From Longitalea luteola (GTDB lineage Bacteria; Bacteroidota; Bacteroidia; Chitinophagales; Chitinophagaceae): a stretch of 64,000 nucleotides of DNA. The stretch covers positions 558,001 to 622,000 of the forward strand of contig NZ_JAFIQX010000001.1 of the NCBI RefSeq assembly GCF_017356035.1. The letters run 5' to 3'. Of the stretch, positions 33,305 to 43,734 are shown one piece after another. The notes under the pieces were generated by a model, which was not told the DNA's origin, did no database searches, and was given only the letters and a program-made list of their open reading frames with translations. Made by a program: the position numbers and the translations under genes. Numbering within the stretch: position 1 is the stretch's first letter; every line of letters begins with the position of its first letter.

Positions 33305-35611
33305 ATGAATTCAACTCATTGTAAGAAACCACTTGCTTCGTTGCTAATGACCGGCGTATGGATGCTGTTAGCCCTACAAACACAGGCGCAATCCAGCGCT
33401 CCCATACCCCTGATCCCGTATCCAACATCCCTTACCGCAGCACAAGGAGCGTTTGTAATAACGCCTGCTACTGCTATCAACGCAGCACCCGGCTTTGAGC
33501 CGTCGGTAGCAGCACTGCAGCGTTTGGTAAAGCAGGCCTGGGGCAAGCCATTGAAGACAACGACAGCATCCAGCGGTAAACAGATCGTATTACAAAAAGA
33601 CGCTGCTATAACAACACCCGAAGGCTATCGCATTACTATTACAGAAAAAGAGGTGCAACTGGCAGCCGGCGAACCGGCCGGTATGTTCCGCGCGGTACAA
33701 ACCATCAGACAATTGTTGCCGCCGACAGTGGAGAAAAAGACGGCACGTGCCCAAACGTGGACGCTTCCCGCGCTTACGATCAGCGACGCGCCCGGTTATG
33801 CGTGGCGTGGCATTCACCTCGATGTAGCCCGTCATTTCTTCAGCATTTCTTACCTGGAAAAGCTCATCGACCGAATGGCCCTGTATAAACTTAACAAACT
33901 GCATCTTCACCTCACCGATGACCAGGGCTGGCGGGTAGAGATCAAAAAATATCCGGCGCTTACAGCAAAGGGCGCCTGGCGCACCTTCGATAAAAATGAT
34001 TCTGCCTGCATGCGCGAGCAGAAAGACAATCCTGATATGGCCATTGATCCAAAACATATCGTACAGCGCAATGGTAAAACCATGTATGGCGGGTTTTATA
34101 CCCAACAGCAGTTGAAAGACCTCGTCCGTTATGCAGCTGACCGCTACATCGACATCATACCCGAGGTAGATATGCCGGGACATATGATGGCTGCCATTCA
34201 TGCTTTTCCCGACCTTTCCTGTACAGGCGGAAGCCAGTGGGGCGAACTGTTCTCTACTCCCATTTGTCCCTGTAAGGAGAGCACGTTCGAATTTGCGCAG
34301 CATGTATTTACCGAGATCATGGACATTTTCCCTTCTGAATACATTCACCTGGGCGCCGATGAGGTAGACCGGAAAAGCTGGGCGGAAAGTGCGCTTTGCA
34401 AAGAGCTGATGGAGAAAGAAGGATTGAAGAACACAGCAGAACTGCAAAGTTATTTTGTAAAAAGAATGGAACGGTTCTTTCAGTCGAAGGGCAGAAAACT
34501 GATCGGCTGGGACGAGATACTGGAAGGCGGTATTAGTGCAACTGCCTATGTGATGTACTGGCGTAGCTGGGTGCCGGATGCACCGGTTTCGGCTGCCCGT
34601 AATGGTAACCGGGTTATTATGAGCCCGGGTAATCCGTTGTATTTCGATTATCCGCCCGATGCTCATTCTCTAGCCAATATTTATAATTGGAAGGTGGTGC
34701 CCGAAAAACTCACTGCTGCCGAAGCGAAATATATTATAGGGGCGCAGGCGAACTTATGGACGGAACGCGTGCCTTCAGAAAACCGCGCCGATTACCTGTA
34801 CTTTCCCCGGATGCTTGCTTTAGCTGAACGGGTATGGAGCCGGCAGCTCGATTTTGCCTCTTTTCAGCAACGCCTGCCGGCACATTATAACCGGTTGGAA
34901 GCATTGGGCGTTCATTACCGCCTGCCCGACCTCAGCGGTTTTGCCGGCCAGAATGTTTTTGTTGACCAGGCGATACTGGATATCAAAAAGCCGATACCCA
35001 ACCTGGTACTGCGGTATACTACAGACGGCAGCCTGCCTGTTCAGCGTTCAACCGTATTGAGTAAACCTTTGGTAATTAAACAACCGGGCACTATTAAAGT
35101 GGCTGCTTTTACGCCTGGTGGTTTGCGGGGCGATATTTATGCCCTTGAGTATAAAAAAGAAAATTACCAGCAGCCGGTGGCCACTTTGTTGAGCCGGCCC
35201 GGATTGCAATGCAAATACTTTAAAAAATATTTCCTGAACACCGGTGGTATGAAGTCGCTTGAACCCGACAGCCAGTTTGTTACGCAGAATATTGTAGTGC
35301 CGGCGACAGTCAATGCACCTTCCTTTGGCTTGCAATACAATGGCTACATCGATATCCCCGAAACCGGCATTTACAGTTTTTACCTGTTATGTGATGATGG
35401 GGGTACATTAACCATTGGCGACAAAGAAGTGGTGAACAATGATGGTCAGCACGCGCCCCTGGAAAAAAGCGGACAAATTGCATTGATGAAAGGATTGCAT
35501 CCATTCGCCCTGCACTTCATCGAAGGCGGTGGTGGCTTCACCCTGCAACTTAGATATAGTAAGGGAAGTGCACCGGCGACCAATATTCCTGATAGCTTTT
35601 TTAAACACTAA
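33305..35611 (+). CDS. Beta-N-acetylhexosaminidase, GH20, with PA14-like domain
   Basis: Exported enzyme of 768 residues cutting terminal N-acetylglucosamine/galactosamine from chito-oligosaccharides or glycans. A signal peptide (about 1-28) is followed by the GH20b N-terminal domain (VITPATAINAAPGFEPSV) and the GH20 barrel with YAWRGIHLDVARHFF, HLHLTDDQGWRVEI and the catalytic pair D352-E353 in HLGADEVD. A chitobiase-C-like domain (LVLRYTTDGSLP, about 570-630) and a C-terminal PA14-like domain (YNGYIDIPETGIYSFYLLCD, about 640-768) complete it. There is no T9SS tail, so it is probably periplasmic or lipid-free secreted. It fits with the chitinase at 2030 in a chitin pathway. Confidence 0.93.
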   Translation: MNSTHCKKPLASLLMTGVWMLLALQTQAQSSAPIPLIPYPTSLTAAQGAFVITPATAINAAPGFEPSVAALQRLVKQAWGKPLKTTTASSGKQIVLQKDAAITTPEGYRITITEKEVQLAAGEPAGMFRAVQTIRQLLPPTVEKKTARAQTWTLPALTISDAPGYAWRGIHLDVARHFFSISYLEKLIDRMALYKLNKLHLHLTDDQGWRVEIKKYPALTAKGAWRTFDKNDSACMREQKDNPDMAIDPKHIVQRNGKTMYGGFYTQQQLKDLVRYAADRYIDIIPEVDMPGHMMAAIHAFPDLSCTGGSQWGELFSTPICPCKESTFEFAQHVFTEIMDIFPSEYIHLGADEVDRKSWAESALCKELMEKEGLKNTAELQSYFVKRMERFFQSKGRKLIGWDEILEGGISATAYVMYWRSWVPDAPVSAARNGNRVIMSPGNPLYFDYPPDAHSLANIYNWKVVPEKLTAAEAKYIIGAQANLWTERVPSENRADYLYFPRMLALAERVWSRQLDFASFQQRLPAHYNRLEALGVHYRLPDLSGFAGQNVFVDQAILDIKKPIPNLVLRYTTDGSLPVQRSTVLSKPLVIKQPGTIKVAAFTPGGLRGDIYALEYKKENYQQPVATLLSRPGLQCKYFKKYFLNTGGMKSLEPDSQFVTQNIVVPATVNAPSFGLQYNGYIDIPETGIYSFYLLCDDGGTLTIGDKEVVNNDGQHAPLEKSGQIALMKGLHPFALHFIEGGGGFTLQLRYSKGSAPATNIPDSFFKH

Positions 35612-35613
35612 AT

Positions 35614-35652
35614 AAAAAAAGGCTCTCCCAATTAACAGGAGAGCCTTTTTTT
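35614..35652. terminator. Bidirectional terminator between convergent genes
   Basis: A7 GGCTCTCC pairs with GGAGAGCC T7 around a nine-base loop, so it can end transcription from both sides. Confidence 0.85.
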
Positions 35653-35687
35653 CGGAATGCTAATATCTAAACTAAATCGGAAACTCT

Positions 35688-36011
35688 TTATTGCTCCAGT
35701 TTAATTTCGCCGATATCAGTTGCCTGGCCATCAGTTATAGTAACGCCGTCTTTAGCAGCATTTTTATAAGGTGGTTTGGCTTCAATGATCACCCGGTAGG
35801 TGCCTGGTTTTGCATCGGTAATTTCAAAAGCGCCCTTATTGATATCAGCTCTTAATGTGTCAGTAGAAGACAGTGCCCATGCTCTAACAGCAGCATCTGC
35901 CGGATTCACTGTTCCCTTAATGGAACCTGTTCTAACAGCATTAAAAGCAAATAATCCTAATCCGGCGGCAGCAAATGCTAACGCTACGATGCTCTTCTTG
36001 GCATTTTTCAT
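35688..36011 (-). CDS. Small exported protein with carboxypeptidase-regulatory-like fold
   Basis: 107 residues: a signal-type N-terminus (MKNAKKSIVALAFAAAGLGLFAF) followed by one beta-sandwich domain with GSIKGTVNPADAAVRAWALS, ITDAKPGTYRVIIEAKPPYKN and ITDGQATDIGEIKL. This is the pattern of CarboxypepD_reg-like domains found on many Bacteroidota exported proteins, here free-standing. Function is unknown. Confidence 0.75.
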   Translation of the reverse strand: MKNAKKSIVALAFAAAGLGLFAFNAVRTGSIKGTVNPADAAVRAWALSSTDTLRADINKGAFEITDAKPGTYRVIIEAKPPYKNAAKDGVTITDGQATDIGEIKLEQ

Positions 36012-36609
36012 AACTCAACAAATTATAGGTTTAACAAATAATGATTGCTTACACTTATGCTACAAAGATCAGCCGCGGTAACAAGGGTGGAATTGTAATT
36101 TAGATCATCAGAGGATCGTCAAAGGGAAGACAAGTACTATGCCAGAAAATTAAAGTTGAATATGAAAATATTTTAACATTTTTTAGAGAGGCACTGGCAT
36201 AATTATTTTGCCTGTGGAATAATTTCAACACACCTGGTATCTTCGTTTGCGTAGCATAGTTAGTATGTACCTATTGTATCTCTTAAGAGGAGAGGTTAAC
36301 GATAAAGATTACTGTCAATAAAAAATAAAAAGGTAAAGACGGTCATCAGTGCGCGGGGGAAACGAGGGCAACCGTTAGCCGCGAAACCTTCGGGCGGGGA
36401 ATGTATGTAATAAGCGGTAGGTTGTGGGCGATTTGGCGGTTCCGGCTAATGGCTTCAATATGAATATTCTTTTATCTGTCTGGCCGTTTTAATGATCTGT
36501 AGCAACATTTGGGTAATTTACCGGCAAAACCCGGGCATCTGTCTATTTTTAGCGCAGAAAACCAACATTTTTTAAGGATATTACGTACGTAATACGACGA
36601 TCAACCTAT
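36012..36609. other. Gene-free region of about 600 bp between divergent genes
   Basis: I see no coding frame or RNA gene. There is a small inverted repeat around CTCTTAAGAG (36280-36289). It separates the small secreted protein from the M43 protease gene and should hold both promoters, but no complete consensus promoter is visible. Confidence 0.4.
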
Positions 36610-38745
36610 ATGATGAGAAAACATTTACAAAACCTTATAGTTGGCTTTACATGTACATTGGGCCTTGCGACCCTCCAGGCCCAGGAAAGATGCGGAACAG
36701 TGCCGGTGATGGAGAACAATTTTAAAAAGAATCCTGCCCTCAAATCCCGTTATGAAATACAATCCCGTAACATTCAGCAGGCTGCAGGGGAAAGAAAAGC
36801 CCGGCAGCAGGCGCTTCGCATTGAAGCCGCCACTATGTACATCCCGGTTGTATTTCACATCGTGTTGATCAATCAGGCCTGGGTTACTGATGAACAGATC
36901 CAGCAGCAGCTCGATCAGTTGAACCGCGACTTTGGGGGGCTCAATCCAGATTCTACCCGTATTCCGGCAGCCTTTAAACCGCTGTTTGCTAAAACAAATA
37001 TTCAGTTTAAACTGGCGCAGCGGACTCCCGCCAATGAACCCTCAAACGGAATCAACCGTGTCACAACTTTTCAACAGGACTTCGACATAAACGACGCCCG
37101 CGTTAAATACAATTCGCTCGGTGGCGCCGATGCCTGGGATAATACCCGGTTCTTTAATGTATGGATAACTGACCTGTCGGGTGGTTACCTGGGTTATGCC
37201 ACTCTTCCCGGCAACTCCATAGCCAACGAAGAGGGCGTCGTGATAAGATATACCGCTTTGCCTGGTGGCAATAACCCATACGATATAGGCCGTACCCTGG
37301 TGCATGAGACCGGCCATTACTTCGGCCTGCAGCATATCTGGGGCGATGAAAATTTTTGTGATGTCGACGATGGTATCATGGATACCCCCAAACAGGGCAA
37401 GTATACCTCCGGCTGTTGGTCTGGTGAAAAGTATGATACCTGTGCAAAGGGTTCACCCGGCGTTATGTACCAGAATTTCATGGATTATACAGATGATGCG
37501 TGTATGGTGATGTTTACGGAAGAACAGAAGATCCGGATGGAAACGACGGCCAGCACCTACAGGGCATCGCTGCTGACGTCCAACGGCGCTGATCCGGTTA
37601 TCGCATTTAACCTCGACGCATCAGCCAAAAGCATTACAACGCCCTTACAGCGTATTTGCAATCCAACATTTGCCCCGGTCATTACTTTGCGGAACAATGG
37701 GGCGCAAACGCTTACCAGCGCTACGATCGTTGCCACACTCGATGGGGGAGTGGCTACCACCACCACCAACTGGACGGGCTCGCTGGGGTCATTAAGAGAG
37801 ACTGCGGTTACGCTGAATGCGTTTACAGTAGCTGCGCAGGGCGCCCATCTGCTCACCGTGAACATTTCTTCACCCAATGGCAGTACCGATGAAAACGCGG
37901 CCAACAATACCATTACCATTAATTTTTTGTATACCCTGCCGGTAGCGCCGCCATTGACTGAAAGCTTTGAAGGCAGCGTATTTCCGCCAGGCCATTGGGA
38001 TCTTGTGAATCCCGATCAAAATGTTACCTGGTCAAGAACGACTGCTGCCGCCAAAACCGGCACTGCAAGTGCGGTGATCCGTAATTTCGAGTATCCCTTC
38101 AATGCACAAAAAGACTACCTCCGGCTGCCGGTGATGAATATTACCAGCGGCGATTCGGCATTCATGACGTTCCAGGTAGCGGCTGCAGTTGTAACCGATC
38201 CCAAGGACTCTGTCAATGCCTTCGATACCCTGGAAGTGCTCTTAAGCAAGGACTGTGGCGCTACATTTACCAGTTTGTATAAAAAAGGCGGCAGTGATCT
38301 GATCACCCGTGCTGCAGCTACGCCTACATCTTTTGTACCTAATGCCGCTGAGTGGCGAAAAGATTCGGTGAACCTGACGCCTTACATCAACGATGGACCG
38401 ATCCTCCTGGCATTTGCCAGTACCAATCAGCACGAGAATAATATTTACCTCGACGATATCAATGTGTACAGCTTAACGATAAATCCTGTTCTGAAAACGA
38501 AAGGATTTATGATAACACCCAATCCTACAACGGGCATGATCACTGTGCAGTTCTATCCTTACCCGGCATTCATTAAAGGCATTAATATCTTTAGCAGTGC
38601 CGGCGAAAAACTGGCTTCACAACGGCTGAACAGCACCGGTAGCAGTGGTTACACGTTTGATCTGAGCAGGTATGCCAGCGGCGTATATATTGTACAGGTA
38701 GTCCTGGGCGATAAGGTCATAACGCAAAAGGTGATTAAGCGGTAG
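36610..38745 (+). CDS. M43-family zinc metalloprotease (pappalysin-like), T9SS-secreted
   Basis: 711 residues. The start could be either of two adjacent ATG codons (36610 or 36613). A signal peptide (about 1-25) is followed by a propeptide-like segment and the M43 catalytic domain. This contains H232-E-T-G-H236-Y-F-G-L-Q-H242 (zinc ligands and catalytic E233), then a conserved Cys-rich stretch with DDGIMDTPKQ and QNFMDYTDDACM (the Met-turn). A CARDB-like repeat (about 345-445), a MAM/jelly-roll-like domain (about 450-620) and a T9SS type A sorting domain (MITPNPTTGMITVQF to QKVIKR) complete it. It probably acts on extracellular proteins. The gene is a single unit. Confidence 0.92.
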   Translation: MMRKHLQNLIVGFTCTLGLATLQAQERCGTVPVMENNFKKNPALKSRYEIQSRNIQQAAGERKARQQALRIEAATMYIPVVFHIVLINQAWVTDEQIQQQLDQLNRDFGGLNPDSTRIPAAFKPLFAKTNIQFKLAQRTPANEPSNGINRVTTFQQDFDINDARVKYNSLGGADAWDNTRFFNVWITDLSGGYLGYATLPGNSIANEEGVVIRYTALPGGNNPYDIGRTLVHETGHYFGLQHIWGDENFCDVDDGIMDTPKQGKYTSGCWSGEKYDTCAKGSPGVMYQNFMDYTDDACMVMFTEEQKIRMETTASTYRASLLTSNGADPVIAFNLDASAKSITTPLQRICNPTFAPVITLRNNGAQTLTSATIVATLDGGVATTTTNWTGSLGSLRETAVTLNAFTVAAQGAHLLTVNISSPNGSTDENAANNTITINFLYTLPVAPPLTESFEGSVFPPGHWDLVNPDQNVTWSRTTAAAKTGTASAVIRNFEYPFNAQKDYLRLPVMNITSGDSAFMTFQVAAAVVTDPKDSVNAFDTLEVLLSKDCGATFTSLYKKGGSDLITRAAATPTSFVPNAAEWRKDSVNLTPYINDGPILLAFASTNQHENNIYLDDINVYSLTINPVLKTKGFMITPNPTTGMITVQFYPYPAFIKGINIFSSAGEKLASQRLNSTGSSGYTFDLSRYASGVYIVQVVLGDKVITQKVIKR

Positions 38746-38786
38746 TTGACGCAGTTTGCGGCATTTCACATTTGCCGTTCGCCTGT

Positions 38787-40238
38787 TCACGATGGCCAGT
38801 TGCCAACGGTAAGCTTTCCATTTTCCAGATAAGCCGTATGTGAAACACACCCCGGCAGGTCCTTGCTGTAATGACTAACATAAAGCAGGGTAGTGTTGAA
38901 GCTGTTGCACAATTGGTTGATCAGCGTTTTAAAATAACTGATCTGTTCCTCATCGAGGCCCTGGCAGGGTTCATCCAGGATCAGCAATGGCGGATTCTTC
39001 ACCAGCGCCCGGGCCAGCAATACCATGCGCTGTTGCCCCAGCGACAGCTGAAACAGGGGCCGCCGCTTTACAGCCTGCAATTGCAGTAAATTGATCCAGT
39101 TCTCCACCTGCTCCTGTTGAGCCGCAGCAATTTGCCTGAACAGGCCGATGGTATCAAACAGACCCGAGGCAATGACGTCGAAGCAGGAAGTGCCGCGGTC
39201 GAAATACAGGTGCAGCTCGGGAGAAACAAAACCGATGCGCCGTTTAATGTCCCAGATGCTTTCGCCGCTGCCGCGCCGCTGGTCGAACAGGTAGAGCTCA
39301 TTGGCATAGGCCTGTGGGTTATCGGCGGTTACCAGGCTCAGCAGGGTGCTTTTGCCGGCGCCATTGGGTCCGGAAATACTCCAGCATTCTCCTTTTTTGA
39401 CTTCCCAGTTAACATCTTGCAGAATTGTTTTTTCGCCATACCGGATGCTGACGTTCACCATTTTAACCGCTGTTGTGAAATGATTGGCCTCCGTACTGGC
39501 TTTCAGTGTATGGATGATTTCGGCAGGCAAGGCAGGCGCCGCTGTTTTTGCGGCCACCGTTACTGCCGATCGCTTACCGGCTTTTACCAGCCGGCCGTTT
39601 TCGAGCACTGCAACATGCGTAATGGAATCAGGCAGCTCTTGCGGCGGCGTTACCAGGATGATCGCGATGCCGCTGGCTGCAATGGAATCTATTATCTGAT
39701 GAAGGGTTTGCCGGCCTTCCACATCCAGACCCACAAAAGGATTATCCATAATAAGCACGGCCGGGTCAAGGAACAGGGCTTTCGCCAGCTGCAGCCGTTT
39801 ATTTTCGCCGTTCGACAATTGAATTAGTGGTTCGTCGAGTACATGGGTCAGGTGCAGCTGTTCGATCCAGTTGATAGGTGATCCGTTTAAAAAGGGAGCC
39901 AGCGCTTCCTGCACCGTCATCGTGTCTTCCGAATCAGCTGAATTATACCGTTGCTGGTAATAGAAATCGCTGGTATTTGACCGGTTCCTGAAAAAATGCT
40001 GTTGTTCTATGAGTAAAATACGGTTTGCATGGGTATGGTTGGGCAAATGGAACGAAACGCTGCCGCTGTGAAAAACGGTGCCGGTAAGGGCATGTGCCAG
40101 GGTGGTTTTACCGCTGCCCGATCTGCCCACGATCGCCCATTGTTCACCGGGCGCTATTGTCAGGTTAATATTTTTCAGGATCTCAACGCCGTTAAAGGTC
40201 ACCGAAACATCGGTCAGTTGGGCCAGTGGACTACTCAT
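38787..40238 (-). CDS. Double ATP-binding cassette protein, ModF-like
   Basis: Cytoplasmic protein of 483 residues with two ABC ATPase domains and no membrane segment. Domain one has GRSGSGKTT, LSNGENKRLQLAKAL and LIMDNPFVGLD. Domain two has GPNGAGKST, LSLGQQRMVLLARAL and LILDEPCQGLDEEQ. This plan matches ModF/PhrA-type proteins. In domain one the catalytic Glu after Walker B is Asn (MDN), so that site may be weak. No transporter partner lies nearby, so its role is open. Confidence 0.85.
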   Translation of the reverse strand: MSSPLAQLTDVSVTFNGVEILKNINLTIAPGEQWAIVGRSGSGKTTLAHALTGTVFHSGSVSFHLPNHTHANRILLIEQQHFFRNRSNTSDFYYQQRYNSADSEDTMTVQEALAPFLNGSPINWIEQLHLTHVLDEPLIQLSNGENKRLQLAKALFLDPAVLIMDNPFVGLDVEGRQTLHQIIDSIAASGIAIILVTPPQELPDSITHVAVLENGRLVKAGKRSAVTVAAKTAAPALPAEIIHTLKASTEANHFTTAVKMVNVSIRYGEKTILQDVNWEVKKGECWSISGPNGAGKSTLLSLVTADNPQAYANELYLFDQRRGSGESIWDIKRRIGFVSPELHLYFDRGTSCFDVIASGLFDTIGLFRQIAAAQQEQVENWINLLQLQAVKRRPLFQLSLGQQRMVLLARALVKNPPLLILDEPCQGLDEEQISYFKTLINQLCNSFNTTLLYVSHYSKDLPGCVSHTAYLENGKLTVGNWPS

Positions 40239-40740
40239 GTCTTGACTATTTGCAGTGGTTCAGGCTGCAACTTAGGTGGTAAATTTTAAAAAACAACTAT
40301 TCAACCCATTGAAAATGACGGCATGCGGTTGAATCAGGGGTTTTCCGCATGGAAACACGCATATTCATGGTTTTCAGGGAATTTTAGTCACAAACAAGCC
40401 TTTTTCCACATTAGTTAATAAGTCTGTAAAAAAACGGTATTCCTCATTTGGCTATATTTGCCCGGTTTAGGCTTTTTTGGTGTACGATTTGCACACAGGG
40501 AGCGGCTGTGCCGGATGTGCCGGATGTGTATCATAATAGGATGGAAATGAGTAATATATAAACTGGTGACCAGTTGAGATGTGGCGCAGAACGGGCCGAA
40601 TAGCGAACAGAACGCAGCAATGAGTGACACAACCAAAGGTGCTGGCAGTACTGTAGCTGATGATATAATAGAAAACTCACATTTGAGTTATAGGACTCAG
40701 CAATACTCAAAACTCAGAACATAGAAGAATCCGTATAAAC
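40239..40740. other. Intergenic region upstream of parE, about 500 bp
   Basis: No gene is visible. TATATTTG at 40453-40460 fits the -7 promoter consensus but lacks a clear -33 element. Loose 7-bp-spaced ACTC motifs lie near 40673-40725 (aaaactc, aggactc, aaaactc), weaker than the other arrays. Confidence 0.35.
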
Positions 40741-42645
40741 ATGGCAAAAACAGAAAAAAACGACTTGTTTGATTATACCGAAGACTCGATTCGATCGCTC
40801 GATTGGCGCGAACACATTCGCCTGCGTCCGGGTATGTATATCGGTAAGCTGGGCGATGGTTCCAGTCCCGATGACGGTATTTACGTGTTGATCAAGGAAG
40901 TGATCGATAACTGTATCGACGAATATACCATGGGTTATGGTAAACAGATTGATATTACCATTAATGAAAAATCGGTTACCGTACGTGACTACGGCCGGGG
41001 TATTCCCCTCGGTAAAGTGGTGGAAGTGGTGAGCAAGATCAATACCGGCGCCAAATACGACAGCAAGGCGTTTCAGAAGAGCGTAGGTTTGAATGGGGTG
41101 GGTACCAAAGCCGTGAACGCCCTCAGTACCTATTTTAAAGTGACCGCTTACCGCGAAGGCAGGGAAAAAACAGCCGAATTTGAACGCGGTGTGCTTACAA
41201 AAGATCACAAGGAGAATAAAACATCAGAGAGCAACGGCACTCTTGTCACTTTCATCCCTGATGAAACTGTATTCAAGAACTTCCATTATATTCATGAGTA
41301 TCTCGACAGCCAGCTGTGGAACTATTGTTACCTGAATGCCGGTTTGGTAATTAACTTCAACGGCAAGAAGTACGTTAGTAAGAACGGTCTGCTCGATCTG
41401 TTACAGCGCAAAACGAACGAAGATGAACTGCGCTATCCCATCATTCACCTCAAGGGTGATGATATTGAGGTGGCTCTTACCCACGAGAACCAGTATGGCG
41501 AAGAATATTACTCATTTGTAAACGGTCAGTATACAACCCAGGGCGGAACCCACCTGGCGGCCTTCCGCGAGGCGGTGGTAAAGACCCTGCGTGACTTCTA
41601 TAAAAAAGATTATGATGCGGCCGATATCAGGGCCAGCATTTGCGCCGCAGTATCGGTGCGTGTACAGGAGCCGGTTTTTGAATCGCAAACAAAGACCAAA
41701 CTCGGTTCACAGGTAGTGTATGAAGGCGGTCCTTCCATGCGCAACTTCGTGGGCGATTTCATGTCGAAAGAGCTGGATAATTACCTGCACCGTAATCCTG
41801 CAGTAGCTGATGCCATGAAAAAGCGCATCGAGCAAAGCGAACGGGAACGTAAAGAGCTGGCCGGTATCAAGAAGCTGGCCAACGAACGCGCTAAAAAAGC
41901 CAACCTGCACAATCGCAAATTGCGCGATTGCCGCTACCACCTGAACGATGAGCCTACAGGCCGTGACAAGGAAATGATCATGGAAAAGGCCAAAGAAAGC
42001 ACCATCTTTATTACCGAGGGTGATTCGGCCAGTGGATCCATTACCAAATCACGTAATGTGGAAACCCAGGCGGTATTCAGCCTGCGCGGTAAACCGTTGA
42101 ACTGTTTTTCACTCACCAAGAAAGTGGTGTATGAAAATGAAGAGTTCAACCTGCTGCAGCACGCTTTGAATATTGAAGAAGGCTATGAAGGATTGCGCTA
42201 TAACAACATCATCATCGCCACGGATGCCGATGTGGATGGTATGCACATCCGGTTATTGATGATGACCTTCTTCCTGCAGTTCTTCCCCGACCTGGTAAAG
42301 AACGGTCACGTATACATTCTGGAAACACCGCTCTTCCGCGTACGCGATAAAAAGCAGACCTTCTATTGCTATGATGAAGCGGAAAAACAGGCGGCTATAA
42401 AAAAGCTGGGCGGTAAACCAGAGATCACCCGTTTTAAAGGATTGGGTGAAATTTCGCCGGAAGAATTTGCCCGTTTTATTGGTCCGGAAATGCGTAAGCA
42501 GCCGGTGATCATCGAGCAGGGAGAACACGTTCAGCAATTGCTGGAATACTATATGGGTAAGAACACCCAGGAGCGCCAGGAGTTTATCATCGATAACCTG
42601 CGGGTTGAGCTTGACCTGGTGGAAGAAACCGAGGAGAAGAAATAA
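40741..42645 (+). CDS. parE: DNA topoisomerase IV subunit B
   Basis: ATPase subunit of the type IIA topoisomerase that unlinks daughter chromosomes, 634 residues. The GHKL ATPase part has [24 protein letters not shown] and GRGIPLG followed by [14 protein letters not shown]. The TOPRIM domain has EGDSASGS (E426) and the metal-binding D495-A-D497-V-D499-G. The length and sequence fit ParE rather than GyrB of this phylum, and its partner parC lies 1.1 kb downstream with a DUF1835 gene between them. Confidence 0.92.
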   Translation: MAKTEKNDLFDYTEDSIRSLDWREHIRLRPGMYIGKLGDGSSPDDGIYVLIKEVIDNCIDEYTMGYGKQIDITINEKSVTVRDYGRGIPLGKVVEVVSKINTGAKYDSKAFQKSVGLNGVGTKAVNALSTYFKVTAYREGREKTAEFERGVLTKDHKENKTSESNGTLVTFIPDETVFKNFHYIHEYLDSQLWNYCYLNAGLVINFNGKKYVSKNGLLDLLQRKTNEDELRYPIIHLKGDDIEVALTHENQYGEEYYSFVNGQYTTQGGTHLAAFREAVVKTLRDFYKKDYDAADIRASICAAVSVRVQEPVFESQTKTKLGSQVVYEGGPSMRNFVGDFMSKELDNYLHRNPAVADAMKKRIEQSERERKELAGIKKLANERAKKANLHNRKLRDCRYHLNDEPTGRDKEMIMEKAKESTIFITEGDSASGSITKSRNVETQAVFSLRGKPLNCFSLTKKVVYENEEFNLLQHALNIEEGYEGLRYNNIIIATDADVDGMHIRLLMMTFFLQFFPDLVKNGHVYILETPLFRVRDKKQTFYCYDEAEKQAAIKKLGGKPEITRFKGLGEISPEEFARFIGPEMRKQPVIIEQGEHVQQLLEYYMGKNTQERQEFIIDNLRVELDLVEETEEKK

Positions 42646-42646
42646 A

Positions 42647-42750
42647 GTTACCGGTTACCAGGTCCCGGTTACCCCGTTAAAGAGAGCCCGATTATTGGTA
42701 CAATAATCGACATTCAAGGCCCGGCAACCGGTAACTGGCAACCGGTGACC
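42647..42750. repeat. GTTACCN / GGNAACC heptamers forming an inverted pair around a hairpin
   Basis: Left half: gttaccg, gttacca, ggtcccg, gttaccc. Right half: ggcaacc, ggtaact, ggcaacc, ggtgacc. Between them lies a perfect hairpin CGATTATTG-GTA-CAATAATCG (42690-42710). It starts directly after the parE stop codon and resembles the inverted array at 7533-7592. Confidence 0.8.
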
Positions 42751-42825
42751 CTGCATCATGGAACTTGCAACGCAAAAACAGTTAACCAGGCCATTTTTTT
42801 ATAGAAAGAATAAAGTTATATGTAA

Positions 42826-43671
42826 ATGATCCATATAGTTTTTAATGAACCAGACGTAGAAGTCCTGAAGAAAGCGATCGAGCTCGATGAAACATTACAG
42901 GGCGAGGTGATCCAGATAAAGGACGATTATGCGGTTGGTCCCATAAAAGATATATACACCGAAGAAGGCATTGAAGCCCGTAAACAATGGTGGCGTGAAG
43001 TGCTGGCCGGTGGCGATTACGACGGTAAAGCAGATGCAGGTGAGGTAGATGATATGAAAACCGTTGTTGATCTCATTGTGGAACTGGCCCGCACGCCCGA
43101 TGAGAAAGTGTACATCTGGGCAGCCCAGAACAAACACGATGTAAGCGGTTACTACTGGCTGATGAGCCAGCTAAAGGATTTTCAGGGAAGATTGTTCATC
43201 CTTTATTTGAACAACCTGCCCTTTATCAATGAAAAGGGATTGATCTTTTATCCCGAATGGCTGAGCCAGATCCCGCCCAAAGAATTCCTGAAGGCCAAAA
43301 AACTGGCCCGTCCCATAACGCTGAGTGAGTTTGAAGTAGATCCCGATGAGTGGACGCGTTTACAAAACGAAGACAAAGGCGTTCGTTTGCTGGAAGGCGG
43401 AAAGAAACTGGCCCAAAAGGATTACGATTTTTACGACGAGGACCTGAAGAAGTTCATTACCAACGATTGGCAGAAAGCGAGTAAGATCATTCATAATTTC
43501 CTGAACAAGAGTAAACATACTACCGGCGACGCCTATATTCTATGGCGCCTGAAACAATTGCTGGCAAGTGGAAATTATGACGTACAGGGCGAGTTGAAAG
43601 GCATGAAGGATTTTGAGGTGAAAGCCAAGTCGGCCCAGCCGGCAGCGGTAACGGAAGAAGCGCCGCAATGA
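42826..43671 (+). CDS. DUF1835 domain-containing protein between parE and parC
   Basis: Cytoplasmic protein of 281 residues starting MIHIVFNEPDVEVLKKAI. The first ~120 residues match the DUF1835 pattern (GEVIQIKDDYAVGPIKDI, KVYIWAAQNKHDVSGYYW), and the C-terminal half (about 160-265) is the DUF3658-type domain often paired with it. Function is unknown. It is placed between the two topoisomerase IV genes on the same strand (180 and 63 bp gaps), so it may be co-transcribed with parC. Confidence 0.8.
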   Translation: MIHIVFNEPDVEVLKKAIELDETLQGEVIQIKDDYAVGPIKDIYTEEGIEARKQWWREVLAGGDYDGKADAGEVDDMKTVVDLIVELARTPDEKVYIWAAQNKHDVSGYYWLMSQLKDFQGRLFILYLNNLPFINEKGLIFYPEWLSQIPPKEFLKAKKLARPITLSEFEVDPDEWTRLQNEDKGVRLLEGGKKLAQKDYDFYDEDLKKFITNDWQKASKIIHNFLNKSKHTTGDAYILWRLKQLLASGNYDVQGELKGMKDFEVKAKSAQPAAVTEEAPQ

Positions 43672-43734
43672 TAGGGAAGAAGGGGATTATATCGTTTAGC
43701 AAGAATTTGAAACAACTGTATCAGCGAACATATT

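Noticed and set aside
33590-34666. 358-codon minus-strand frame
   Set aside because: It lies opposite the GH20 gene, which has all catalytic motifs.
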